Assembly: GCA_027365145.1 (NCBI GenBank)
Contig: DAHXOA010000137.1
Span: 1-34,118 of the forward strand
Direction of reading: 5' to 3'
DNA length: 34,118 nt
Source: Acidimicrobiaceae bacterium
GTDB taxonomy: Bacteria > Actinomycetota > Acidimicrobiia > Acidimicrobiales > RAAP-2
The translations under genes and the position numbers were made by a program. How positions within the stretch are numbered: the first letter of the stretch is position 1; the number at the start of each line of letters is the position of its first letter. Shown here one piece after another: positions 9,248-18,505 of this stretch. Under the pieces are notes generated by a model. The model made no database searches. It worked only from the letters and a program-made list of their open reading frames with translations, and was not told where the DNA came from.

Positions 9248-10243
9248 TCAAGCGGCGCCGACGGGTTGACCCGCTCGCGGTGCAGACTGACCGCACAGGA
9301 AGGCGACACTGAGGTCGATCGCCGTAGCCAGCCTGGAGGCGTCGATGTCCACCACGCGAACCTCACCGGCGTCCGGCCATACTCCACCGACACGGGCCGG
9401 CAGCGGGCGCGTCGGGTGGCGCAGCCCTTCGACCAGTGCCACGTAGGCGAGGGCCGTCTCTGCCACCGGAGTCGGGTATCCACCTATGACGACGACGAGC
9501 GCCTCATGGCGATCCGCACTGGTCGTGGCGTGCTCAGGGAGACACCGGCAACCGGGGGAGGGTGGAAGCACGATCCGTACGTCGCTGCGGCTCTTCAGCC
9601 GGACGCGGTGGTCAGGAGGGAGCGCCCACAGGGCGTCGTGGGGTCCGATCTCGAACCCGAAGTGGAGCGCCGACCAGTCGATCGACGTGACCAGCCCGGC
9701 CGCCCATGTCGTGGCCTGGGCCAGCACCTCGGCGCGGGTCGGCAGGTCGAGCACGGCCAACCATGGTTCCCAGTAGTGGCGCCTGCGTCCCGTCCGGCGC
9801 CATGTCGAGACCGCCAGCTCTGCCGCCTCCTCGACTGCGTTGGTCACTGACTCGGCATTCCCCCGGAGGTAGCGCGCCGCTGCCAGCGAGCCCAGAGAAC
9901 GTCGCGCCCGGTCAGGTCGCCAGGAGAAGGAGGCGCCCGGATCTACCGGGTCCGATCCCCGAGCCGGGACTCCAGCGCGATGCAGCAGCTCGGGCGAGAC
10001 GATGTCGATGGTGTCGCCCGAGCGGGCGTCGGTGATCGTTTCCAACCTCGCGGCCACGTGTCGGCGGAGCATGACCTGGTTCCCACTCGGCATCGACTCC
10101 GCAGCCGGTGCAGCCACGAGTGCGGTGAAGCTCTTGGTCAGCCGGGTTGGATGGGGTCGCCAGGGTGGCTGGGGGTCGGTGCGGTCTGCTCTGCCTGCTG
10201 GTGTTGGCACTGTTGTTGGCACTGTTGTGGTGGCAGGCGTCAT
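9248..10243 (-). CDS. Uncharacterised protein; possible divergent PD-(D/E)XK/RecB-like fold paralog of its upstream neighbour
   Basis: 'VRLKSRSDVRIV...LVVVIGG...ALAYVALVEGLRHPTRPLPARVGGVWPDAGEVRVVDI' parallels the neighbour's 'ILSCRPDLLVG...VGVVDISS...LSFLVLVETLRSAAPPFVGATYYAQTGEIAVMPI'. ATG lies 5 bp after the upstream stop. Confidence 0.5.
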   Translation of the reverse strand: MTPATTTVPTTVPTPAGRADRTDPQPPWRPHPTRLTKSFTALVAAPAAESMPSGNQVMLRRHVAARLETITDARSGDTIDIVSPELLHRAGVPARGSDPVDPGASFSWRPDRARRSLGSLAAARYLRGNAESVTNAVEEAAELAVSTWRRTGRRRHYWEPWLAVLDLPTRAEVLAQATTWAAGLVTSIDWSALHFGFEIGPHDALWALPPDHRVRLKSRSDVRIVLPPSPGCRCLPEHATTSADRHEALVVVIGGYPTPVAETALAYVALVEGLRHPTRPLPARVGGVWPDAGEVRVVDIDASRLATAIDLSVAFLCGQSAPRAGQPVGAA

Positions 10244-10248
10244 GATCG

Positions 10249-11373
10249 TCACCGCCGGCTCCGGCGGGGTGAGGGCGGTCGGGCCGGGGGCCGGAGGTCG
10301 CCTGGTGATGCTGGACGCGCATGGGCGCGGCGATTCGTGCGCGGGGCACATTGGCCCGTGGGGGGCTGTGCGCCGCCGTGATCCGTCCGTTGGTCCCGGA
10401 CCTGGGGTTCGGGCGACCGCCCTGTCACTCCTGTCCTCAGGCCGACGGCGGTGGTGATGGCGTCCACCACATCACGAGCAGCGTCCTCCGCAACCTGGTA
10501 GGTGATCGGCATCACCGCGATCTCGCCCGTCTGGGCGTAGTACGTCGCGCCGACGAACGGTGGCGCTGCGCTGCGCAGCGTCTCTACCAGGACCAAGAAC
10601 GACAGCCGAGTCCGGTCGACCGCCTGGTACTCGTCCGAGCTGATGTCGACGACACCGACACTCCCTTCCCGCCCGTCGGGCCAGCCGACGAGGAGATCGG
10701 GCCGACACGACAGGATCACGGCACCGTCGAGTAGCCGCACGCGCATCGGGACTCCGGTTCTCGGCAGCCACCGGGGGTCGAGCCGGGGCCACCGACCTGC
10801 CAGATCGCGGCCCAGGCGATCGACCTCGACGCGGAGCGCCGTACGTTCGGGGGAGGTAAGTCGCCTGACCCGCTCGACGACCCCGAGCTGTCCGCACGCC
10901 TCGAGCGCGACGATGCCGTCGTCGAACGGATGGCCGACCGTGCCGGTCGAGACAAGCCGCCGGAACGATGTCCGGACCAACGCATTGCGTGCCAGCGCGT
11001 AGGTGGTATCGCTCCCTGGCTCCCGTCCGGTCGCGCCGGACTTGGTCTCACCGGACCGGGCTTCGTCGGTAGGGCGGTGGCGCACGGCGGAGCGCAGCAA
11101 GCGACGGGTGACCACGAGCGGTGCATCGGCGGTCGGAAGCTCGAGAAGTGCTGCCGCCAACTCCCGGTTGAGGCAGTCCCGCAGTCGTTCGATCCTCACG
11201 GGGGTGATCTCCGGGCGCCGGAGCCCCGTCTCCCGGAGGCGGTCCAGCAGGACAGCGCCAACGGGCGGGACCCACCGGCACGGACGGTGCCCGTCGACCG
11301 GTGGAGGATCCGCCGGACCGACGCCGTTCGCTCGGGCCGCCTCACGTCGATCGACTACGGGTTCGCTGGTCAT
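10249..11373 (-). CDS. Uncharacterised protein with RecB-like nuclease-type core lacking the canonical catalytic Lys
   Basis: 'RPDLLVG-x(n)-VVDISSDEY...RTRLSFLVLVETLRSAAPPFVGATYYAQTGE' resembles actinobacterial RecB-like cores (GRxDLVLG...xxExKxG...DxxFYALLETLRxGxPPxRVATYY). Confidence 0.5.
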   Translation of the reverse strand: MTSEPVVDRREAARANGVGPADPPPVDGHRPCRWVPPVGAVLLDRLRETGLRRPEITPVRIERLRDCLNRELAAALLELPTADAPLVVTRRLLRSAVRHRPTDEARSGETKSGATGREPGSDTTYALARNALVRTSFRRLVSTGTVGHPFDDGIVALEACGQLGVVERVRRLTSPERTALRVEVDRLGRDLAGRWPRLDPRWLPRTGVPMRVRLLDGAVILSCRPDLLVGWPDGREGSVGVVDISSDEYQAVDRTRLSFLVLVETLRSAAPPFVGATYYAQTGEIAVMPITYQVAEDAARDVVDAITTAVGLRTGVTGRSPEPQVRDQRTDHGGAQPPTGQCAPRTNRRAHARPASPGDLRPPARPPSPRRSRR

Positions 11374-11440
11374 GACCACGGAGCGAGTGTGGCACTCGGG
11401 TGTATCGGGCCGCTTGTGCACCCCGGTAGCGTGGCGGGAC

Positions 11441-12721
11441 ATGCAGCTCGCAACGGTGACGTCGGCCTTCGTGGTCGTCTTCGGGTTTTTCGTCGTCGGG
11501 ACGGCGGTGCTGATCGTGTTGACGATCCGGTGGACCGTCCGGCGGGATGCCACCCTCCGACGGCGGTGGCGGAGCGGGACATCCGGCCTCGTCGATCCGG
11601 AGGAGGTCGGAGCGCATCCAGCGCCGCCCGAGCGGGAGAAGATCGCCCTCGTGCTGGCCGGAGGCGGTACCCGGGGTGCCGCCCAGGTCGGCATGCTCCA
11701 GGTGCTGGCCGAGCGCGGGTTCGTTCCCGACCTGGTACTGGGGGCCTCGGTGGGGGCGATCAACGGGGCCGCATTCGCCGGTGATCCGACCCCGGCCGGC
11801 GTGGCCCGGCTGGCCAGGGTCTGGCGCGGTCTCCGCGGAGCGGAGGTCTACCCGCAGAAGCGGATCCACGGTCCGTGGCGCTTCCTCCAGCAACGGGAGT
11901 CCGTGCATCCCAACGACGGGCTCCGGCGCGTGATCGAGGCAGGCATCACCTTCGAGCGATTGGAGGAGGCGCCGGTACCCTTCGAGGTCGTCACCACCTC
12001 GTTGGTCGACGGTCGGGAGCGCTGGTTCTCGACCGGGCCGGCTGTCGAACCGATCCTGGCGTCGGCGGCGATCCCGGCCATCTTTCCGCCGGTGGAGGTG
12101 GACGGCGACCTCCTCATCGACGGTGGCGTGGTGGACAACGTTCCGATCATGCGGGCGGTGGATGCCGGCGCCACGAAGATCGTGGTGCTGCTGTGCGGGC
12201 CGCTCGACTACGTCCCGCCAGAGTCCAAGCGCCCGGTCGAAGCGATGCTGAACGCGCTGTTCATTGCCATCCATGCTCGTTTCGCCCAGGATCTCGCCCG
12301 GCTCCCCGACGGCGTCGACGTGATCGTGATGAGCGCTGGCGGGAGCGGTTCCCGTGACTACACGGACTTCTCGGAGACCGAGGTGTTGATCGAGGCAGGC
12401 CGGGCTGAGGCGACCGAGGTGTTACGCCGCCACCACCTCGGTCCGACCCTGGGCCTGCAAGCCGAGCGGCTCGAGGACGATCGAGATGCCCTCCCGGTGT
12501 CCGACGCGTCGCGTGGTCTGCGCTCCGGCTCCCGGGTCGCTCCCGGGCCATCGGCGTCCCCGAGTGCCGGTGGCGACGGTCCTGCTCTCTCCGTGGCGCC
12601 GCCACCGGATCCGCGTCCGGCGACTGGACGCTCCCGGCGGATACGCCGTCAGGCGAGAGGCACCGGGCCGGATCCCCATCCTCCGGAAGCGGTGGGGACG
12701 GCGGGCACCTCCCCGGGCTGA
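11441..12721 (+). CDS. Patatin-like phospholipase with N-terminal TM anchor
   Basis: ALVLAGGGTRGAAQVGML oxyanion region, GASVGAING (GxSxG), DGGVVDN (DGG) dyad; N-terminal hydrophobic helix. Confidence 0.92.
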   Translation: MQLATVTSAFVVVFGFFVVGTAVLIVLTIRWTVRRDATLRRRWRSGTSGLVDPEEVGAHPAPPEREKIALVLAGGGTRGAAQVGMLQVLAERGFVPDLVLGASVGAINGAAFAGDPTPAGVARLARVWRGLRGAEVYPQKRIHGPWRFLQQRESVHPNDGLRRVIEAGITFERLEEAPVPFEVVTTSLVDGRERWFSTGPAVEPILASAAIPAIFPPVEVDGDLLIDGGVVDNVPIMRAVDAGATKIVVLLCGPLDYVPPESKRPVEAMLNALFIAIHARFAQDLARLPDGVDVIVMSAGGSGSRDYTDFSETEVLIEAGRAEATEVLRRHHLGPTLGLQAERLEDDRDALPVSDASRGLRSGSRVAPGPSASPSAGGDGPALSVAPPPDPRPATGRSRRIRRQARGTGPDPHPPEAVGTAGTSPG

Positions 12722-13575
12722 TCGACGGCGGGCATGTCTGGCGGACCGGGGAGCCAGCCGTCGCCAGCGGCGTAGTGCCGGACGACGCGTGCGGGTACGC
12801 CGGCGATGACCGAGTGGTCGGGGAAGGATCCCCGGACCACCGCTCCCGCCGCCACGACGACGTTCCGGCCGAGCTGGCTGCCGGGGAGGATCACGACTCC
12901 CGTCCCGAGCCAGCTCCCTGCGCCGATCCGGACGGGCTTGTCCGAGGGCCACTGCTCGTGGACGACGCGCGTCGGGTCCTCGTAGCCGTGGTTCTGGTCG
13001 GTGATGTAGACGTACGGTCCGGTGTGGACGTCGTCTTCGATGTCGATCGAGAAATGCCCGACGATATGGCTCCCACGCCCGATCATGCATCGGTCGCCGA
13101 TGCGCACCACCGGGTCCGTGACCATGGTCTGCCCCGGGAGCATCCCGGCGGAGATGCTGGCGAACGGTCCGATGAGGGTGTGCCGGCCGACGTGGATCCA
13201 TCGTTCACCGAACACCGCTCCGGGCGGGAAGGAGAGGCAGCTGCCTTCCCCGAACGATCCGAACCGCTTCGTGCGTTCGTCGGACGGACCGGCGGCACCG
13301 TGGACCACGAGCCAGTCCCACCCCTTCCCGATCAACCGGCTCGTGAGCCGCTGGCGTGCCTGGCGCCGGTGGGGCCCCCGAAGCCGGGTCGGGATCCAGG
13401 TCCGGGTGGGATCACCGTGGTTCCGACGGATGGACTCGGCTCCGTGCGCGAGCCGGGGTCGGATGTCGGTGACAGGTCTGGATCGCGCTTCCGTGGCGCC
13501 GCCATGCCCAGGCTCGGCTTCGGAGCCGTCCCGGAGACCGTCGTCGGTGGCGTTCGGGGTCGGGTCGACCTGCAT
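12649..13575 (-). CDS. Acyltransferase with left-handed beta-helix (hexapeptide repeats)
   Basis: Hexapeptide pattern 'VRIGAGSWLGTGVVILPGSQLGRNVVVAAGAVVRGSFPDHSVIAGVPARVVRHY'; 'ITDQNHGYEDP'. Confidence 0.88.
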   Translation of the reverse strand: MQVDPTPNATDDGLRDGSEAEPGHGGATEARSRPVTDIRPRLAHGAESIRRNHGDPTRTWIPTRLRGPHRRQARQRLTSRLIGKGWDWLVVHGAAGPSDERTKRFGSFGEGSCLSFPPGAVFGERWIHVGRHTLIGPFASISAGMLPGQTMVTDPVVRIGDRCMIGRGSHIVGHFSIDIEDDVHTGPYVYITDQNHGYEDPTRVVHEQWPSDKPVRIGAGSWLGTGVVILPGSQLGRNVVVAAGAVVRGSFPDHSVIAGVPARVVRHYAAGDGWLPGPPDMPAVDQPGEVPAVPTASGGWGSGPVPLA

Positions 13576-13879
13576 GCCCGGTGACGCTATCGGAAGGGGA
13601 TCGTGCCGTGGCCCCTCTCCGGCCACCCGTGGGCTCCACGCCCCCGACCACCGTGCCATCGACGAGGTGTCGCCGACACGGCTGGACCACCTTTCCGTCG
13701 GCGTGCGGACGGTGGTGGGAAGTATCGAACCGTTGGTCGGCCGCTGGTCGGCCGCACCGAGCGTGATGGGGTGATGACGACGTGCCGGGGCGGCGTAGCA
13801 TCGGGAGCGCCGGGCTGCAGCGTCCACGAGACGTGCGCCCGGGCCGGAGCTGGGACGTGGCCGTGGGAAGGAGCCTGGG

Positions 13880-15145
13880 ATGCCACAGGCGAACATGGCG
13901 GGCGACGACACCTCTCGTGATCCCGTCGTCGAGCCTGTGGATCTCACCGATCCGGCGACCTTCGACCACGGCGTGCCCCATGATCGGTTTGCCGAATTGC
14001 GCTGCCGCACGCCGGTCGTGTGGCAGGAGGAGCGTGACGGCCCGGGGTTCTGGGCGGTGACGCGGTACGCCGACTGTGTGCGGGTGAACCGGGACTGGGA
14101 GACCTTCTCGTCGTACCGGAGGGCGACCTTGGTCCGGGAGCTTCCCGATATGGTCCTCGCGCAGCAACGGTTGATGATGCTCAACATGGACCCTCCCGTC
14201 CACACCCGCTACCGCCGGCTGGTCAATCGGGCCTTCACGCCCCGCATTGTGGCCGCCCTGGTGGAGCGGGTCCACCAGATCGCCGACGAGATCATCGACT
14301 CGGTGATCGAGCGGGGTGAGGCCGACTTCGTGACGGACCTCGCCGCCCAGTTGCCCCTGGTGGTGATCGCGGAGCTGCTCGGCATCCCCGGTGAGGACCG
14401 CCGCCAGATGTTCGAGTGGTCGAACGCGTTGGTCGGCAGCGCCGATCCGGAGTACCAGGCCTCCGAGGGGCTTGTCCATCGGTCGGCGATGGAGCTCTAC
14501 GTCTACGCCTCCGAGCTGTTCGCCGAGAAGCGTCGGCGGCCCGACGACGACCTGATGAGCATGCTCGTCGAGGTGGACATCGACGGGGAGAAGCTGTCGG
14601 ACGTCGAGCTCGAGCTGTTCTTCCTGCTGCTCATGGTGGCGGGAAACGAGACGACGAGGAACCTGGTCTCCGGAGGGATGGCTGCCTTCTTCGACCACCC
14701 CGACCAGTGGCGGCTCGTCGTCGACCGCCCCGGCCTGGTGCCGACCGCCGTGGAGGAGATGCTCCGGTTCGTCACACCGGTGATGCACTTCCGGCGGCAG
14801 GCGACGCGAACGGTCGAGCTCGGCGGGCAGCGGATCGAGGAGGACGACAAGGTGGTCTTCTTCCACGTCTCGGCCAACCGCGATGAGGAGGTCTTCGCTC
14901 AGTCCCAGCGGTTCGACATCACCCGGGATCCCAATCCGCACCTGGCGTTCGGCGGCGGCGGCCCCCACTTCTGTCTGGGTGCCAACCTTGCCCGCATGGA
15001 GGCCCGGGTCATGTTCGAGCACCTGGTCGACCGGATCCCGGGGTTGGAGCCAGGAGGGGAGATGCTCCGGCTCCGGTCGGCGTTCATCAACGGGGTGAAG
15101 CACCTACCCGTGGTGTTTCCGCCGGGTCCTCCGTCGGACGCCTGA
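13880..15145 (+). CDS. Cytochrome P450
   Basis: Heme motif 'LAFGGGGPHFCLGANLARME', I-helix 'MVAGNETTRN', 'EEMLRF' ExxR; SD GGAAGGAG upstream of the ATG. Confidence 0.96.
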   Translation: MPQANMAGDDTSRDPVVEPVDLTDPATFDHGVPHDRFAELRCRTPVVWQEERDGPGFWAVTRYADCVRVNRDWETFSSYRRATLVRELPDMVLAQQRLMMLNMDPPVHTRYRRLVNRAFTPRIVAALVERVHQIADEIIDSVIERGEADFVTDLAAQLPLVVIAELLGIPGEDRRQMFEWSNALVGSADPEYQASEGLVHRSAMELYVYASELFAEKRRRPDDDLMSMLVEVDIDGEKLSDVELELFFLLLMVAGNETTRNLVSGGMAAFFDHPDQWRLVVDRPGLVPTAVEEMLRFVTPVMHFRRQATRTVELGGQRIEEDDKVVFFHVSANRDEEVFAQSQRFDITRDPNPHLAFGGGGPHFCLGANLARMEARVMFEHLVDRIPGLEPGGEMLRLRSAFINGVKHLPVVFPPGPPSDA

Positions 15146-15198
15146 CCAGGTTCGTCCCCGGTGTGGGCCCGGGTCGGGCCGCGACGAAGAGCCCGGGC

Positions 15199-15639
15199 TC
15201 AGCGGGTGCGATCTCGCTCGACGCAGTCCGCGCACCGTCCGACCAGGGAGAAGTGGTGTGGATCGACGGCGAACCCAGTGGCGTCGAGCAGCTGGCGCCG
15301 GAGTGGGTCGAAGGTGGCGTCGGGCACCTCGACGACCGAGCCGCACCTTTCGCACACCAGATGGTGATGGACCTCGCCTGCCAGGTGCCATCGGGAGGGG
15401 CCGTGCCCGAGGTGGACGTGGAATGCCAGTTCCAGACGCTCGAGAAGCTCCAGTGTCCGGTAGATCGTGGCCAGGTTCACGTCGGGGTGCGACGCACGGA
15501 CCGCATCCGCGACCTCGTCGGCAGTGAGGTGGTCCGGATTTCCGTCGAGCACTTCGATCACCGCCCTGCGGTCGACGGTGGCGCGACCTCCTGACGAGCG
15601 GATCACCTCGATGGCGGCTTCCACCCGTTGGGAGGACAT
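15199..15639 (-). CDS. Fur-family metal-responsive transcriptional regulator
   Basis: 'NLATIYRTLELLERL', 'HHHLVCERCGSVVEVPD' and C-terminal CADC; TACGCT 6 nt upstream of the ATG. Confidence 0.92.
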   Translation of the reverse strand: MSSQRVEAAIEVIRSSGGRATVDRRAVIEVLDGNPDHLTADEVADAVRASHPDVNLATIYRTLELLERLELAFHVHLGHGPSRWHLAGEVHHHLVCERCGSVVEVPDATFDPLRRQLLDATGFAVDPHHFSLVGRCADCVERDRTR

Positions 15640-15704
15640 GGTCGGAGCGTAGCGGGGGCCCGGATGCCGGGATGCAACCGACCCCGGTAGGGTGCGCCTG
15701 AGGC

Positions 15705-17246
15705 GTGGACCCGGACCGGCTCCGAGGGGAGTCGATGTCGGTCCACGGGAAGCGACGAACTCCGATGACCGTCCCTACCACCCGGGAACCCGACGAGGAC
15801 GTGCCGGGCCGCGACCGCCCAGGGATGGTCGCTCCGGTGGCGGTGGCGATCACGCTCACCACGGTCGGTGTGCTCCCCGTGTTCTTGACCGGGTCGTTGG
15901 CCGTGCAGATCCGTCACGACCTCGGATTGTCCCGGACGGGGCTGGGTGTCGCCGTGTCGGCGTTCTTCGCCACCGCGGCCTGTACGTCGATCTTTGCCGG
16001 TCGCATCGTCCGGCGCCTGGGGGCGACGAGGACAATGCGGTCCGTGGCTGCGTTCCAGTGCGTGATGGGAGTGGTGATCGCGTTACTGGCCCGCTCGCCC
16101 GTGTTGTTGATCGTGCTGCTCGGCGTGGCCGGTCTGGGCAACGGAGCCATGCAGCCGGCGGTGAACCTGTTCGTCTCCGAGCGGGTGATCTCGGGACGTC
16201 AGGGGCTGGCGTTCGGTATCAAACAGGCAGCCATCCCGGTCGCGACCCTTCTCGGAGGTCTTGCCGTGCCGGCGATCGCGCTGACCATCGGGTGGCGGTA
16301 CGGATTTGGCTGCGCTGCCGGCTTGGCTGTGGCGGGCTGGTTGGTTGTCCCACGGGGAGATGACCGCGAGACAAAACGGTCCGTGACGGCAGTGCTCTTC
16401 CGTCGTGGCGGATCGGGAGCACCCGGTGAGCCGGTCGTGCCGCCGGCGGGCAGGGGCATGTCCGAAGAGGTGGTCGTGACGGCCGAGCAGGGCGCGACCG
16501 GCGTGGAGCGCGTGACGGCCGAGCAGGGCGCGACCGGCGTGGTACCTGGACGTCCGGCAGGTGTCGGGGTCGGTGCGGCATCGGACGCCATCGCTCCGGA
16601 ACAGGGCGTTCGGCGCCGCAGACCACCTTCACCGGCGTCCGGCGAGGTGGCGCACCGGGCACTCGTCGTGCTCGCCATCGGCATCGCCCTTGGCTCGGGC
16701 GCGGCCAACGGCCTCGGGGCCTTCCTGGTGACGTCGGCCGTCGGTATCGGTTTCCACCCGGCCACCGCTGGGCTCCTCGCCGCGTTGGGAAGCGGGGCAG
16801 GGCTCACGGCCCGGATCAGTGCCGGCGCTGCGGCCGACCGGTGGACCTTTCCGCAGTTCCGGGTCGTGTCGATCATGCTCGTGCTAGGAGGCGTGGGCTA
16901 TGTCGGCCTCGCGGCGGGCGAGCGGTGGCTGTTCGTGCCCGCAGTCTTGTTGGCCTACGGCGCCGGATGGGGGTGGAACGGTCTCTTCAATTACACCGTC
17001 GTCCGAGCCCATCCGGGCGCCGTGGCCCAGGCGACGGGTATCACCCAGGCCGGCGTGTACGTCGGCGGCATCGTCGGACCGCTCGGCGTCGGGGCACTCT
17101 CTGACGTGACGTCGTTCTCGGTCGTGTGGGTCGTGGCTGCCGGGGTTGCCGTGGCCGCCGCCCTCACGATTGTCGTGGGCCGCCGGATGCTCCTCCGCTG
17201 GATGGTCGCCCGCGGCGAGCACGGTGCACTCCCCGGGTTCGCGTGA
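15705..17246 (+). CDS. MFS transporter with an expanded central loop
   Basis: About 12 hydrophobic segments; long Ala/Gly/Thr-rich loop between the two halves. Confidence 0.88.
   Translation: MDPDRLRGESMSVHGKRRTPMTVPTTREPDEDVPGRDRPGMVAPVAVAITLTTVGVLPVFLTGSLAVQIRHDLGLSRTGLGVAVSAFFATAACTSIFAGRIVRRLGATRTMRSVAAFQCVMGVVIALLARSPVLLIVLLGVAGLGNGAMQPAVNLFVSERVISGRQGLAFGIKQAAIPVATLLGGLAVPAIALTIGWRYGFGCAAGLAVAGWLVVPRGDDRETKRSVTAVLFRRGGSGAPGEPVVPPAGRGMSEEVVVTAEQGATGVERVTAEQGATGVVPGRPAGVGVGAASDAIAPEQGVRRRRPPSPASGEVAHRALVVLAIGIALGSGAANGLGAFLVTSAVGIGFHPATAGLLAALGSGAGLTARISAGAAADRWTFPQFRVVSIMLVLGGVGYVGLAAGERWLFVPAVLLAYGAGWGWNGLFNYTVVRAHPGAVAQATGITQAGVYVGGIVGPLGVGALSDVTSFSVVWVVAAGVAVAAALTIVVGRRMLLRWMVARGEHGALPGFA
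16476..16541 (+). repeat. Direct repeat (2 copies, 30 bp, period 36 bp) in the MFS loop
   Basis: gtgacggccgagcagggcgcgaccggcgtg occurs twice, separated by gagcgc (VTAEQGATGVERVTAEQGATGV). Confidence 0.9.
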
Positions 17247-17290
17247 ACGCGTCGCGGAGTCGGTGGACGGTCGTGCTAGGCAGGGGGGGG

Positions 17291-17764
17291 ATGGGAACGG
17301 TACGAGCCGCCGTGGACCGCACCCTGGCGGCGCCGGCTGACGTCGTCTACGGGTGCATTGCCGACATGCGCGACCACCATCCCCGGTTTCTCCCTCCCGC
17401 GTTCTCCGGGTTCGAGGTGGAGTCGGGTGGCGTGGGGGCCGGGACGGTCGTGCGGTTCACCGTGACGGCGGGTGGGCGGCAGCGTGCGTACCGGATGGAA
17501 GTGTCGGAACCAGAGCCTGGTCGGGTGCTCGTCGAATCCGATACCAACTCGAGCCTGGTGACGACCTTCACCGTCGAGCCCCGCGGGGCGAGTTCCGCGG
17601 TACGTGTGACCACGACCTGGACGGGAGCGGGCGGGATCGGAGGGTTCTTCGAGCGACGGTTCGCCCCGAAGGCCATGGAGCGGATCTACGCCGATGAGCT
17701 CGATCGCCTCGACGCGCATGTCCGCCAGCATGTTGTCGGGGACCAGGACCAGGACCGGTCCTGA
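17291..17764 (+). CDS. SRPBCC-family protein (polyketide cyclase/START-like)
   Basis: 'RTLAAPADVVYGCIADMRDHHPRFLPPAFSGFEVESGGVGAGTVVRF', typical SRPBCC layout. Confidence 0.82.
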   Translation: MGTVRAAVDRTLAAPADVVYGCIADMRDHHPRFLPPAFSGFEVESGGVGAGTVVRFTVTAGGRQRAYRMEVSEPEPGRVLVESDTNSSLVTTFTVEPRGASSAVRVTTTWTGAGGIGGFFERRFAPKAMERIYADELDRLDAHVRQHVVGDQDQDRS

Positions 17765-18167
17765 GCTCCCCGCACCTGACGGCCCGGCTCCAGACACGCG
17801 GCACGGAGGCGGGTTCTGGCAAGCCGTCGGGCGCGCAGGATCCGGGGTCCCGGCCGCGCTCAACCGGTGGAGGCCGGTGGCAGGTTGGTGCAGCGTCAGG
17901 CTCTCCGACCGTTACTCAGGGTTGGCGCCGGGCGATCCCCGGGACGCGCCGAACCCGCTGGCGTCCGCCATCGTCCTGCGGACCCCGAGGAGCCGATCTG
18001 CCAGGCTGGGCGGGCGCTCATCGTGGCGGCAACAGCGGGCGAAGTTGACCGGTCGTCGGTCTTCTCCACGTACATCCTGAGGATGCGGAACGGCGCGGGA
18101 GCCGGCCCCGGCGCAAACGTCCGGCGCCGAGCCTGTGAGTGGTGCTGCCCCCCGGTAGGATGGCCTC

Positions 18168-18404
18168 GTGGCACTGACGGCTCTGGCGTGGCTCGAACGG
18201 TTCGCGGCGGAGGTCGGCGTGGATCCGCCGACCTCCGAGGAGGTCGACGCGCTCCTGGCCCTCGCCGGAGCGGCGGCGCACGCGTCGGAGCGGACCGCCG
18301 CCCCGGTCGGGTGCTGGCTGGCGGCACGCTCCGGACTCACGCCCGAGGAGGCGTTGGCCGTGGCTCGTCGGATGCCCGGGCTTCCTCTCCACGCGGACGG
18401 CTGA
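18168..18404 (+). CDS. DUF6457-type small protein associated with MobA
   Basis: 'LAWLERFAAEVGVDPPTSEEVDALLALAGAAAHASERTAAPVGCWLAARSG'; TAGGAT 6 nt upstream of the GTG. Confidence 0.7.
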   Translation: MALTALAWLERFAAEVGVDPPTSEEVDALLALAGAAAHASERTAAPVGCWLAARSGLTPEEALAVARRMPGLPLHADG

Positions 18405-18430
18405 TCGGCGGGTGGCGGCGCCTCTGCCCC

Positions 18431-18467
18431 AGGAGCCATTGGAAGAGGAGCCATTGGAAGAGGAGCC
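18431..18467 (+). repeat. 15-bp tandem repeat (about 2.5 copies) between DUF6457 and mobA
   Basis: aggagccattggaag x2 followed by aggagcc. Confidence 0.9.
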
Positions 18468-18505
18468 GTGGCTCTGCAGACGCACCGAAGGCGTGTGGCG
18501 CCACG

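Noticed and set aside
11441-12721. Patatin as a CBASS-type antiviral effector
   Set aside because: No cyclase (CD-NTase) or other defence gene adjacent; N-terminal TM plus RssA/NTE-like core fits a housekeeping phospholipase.
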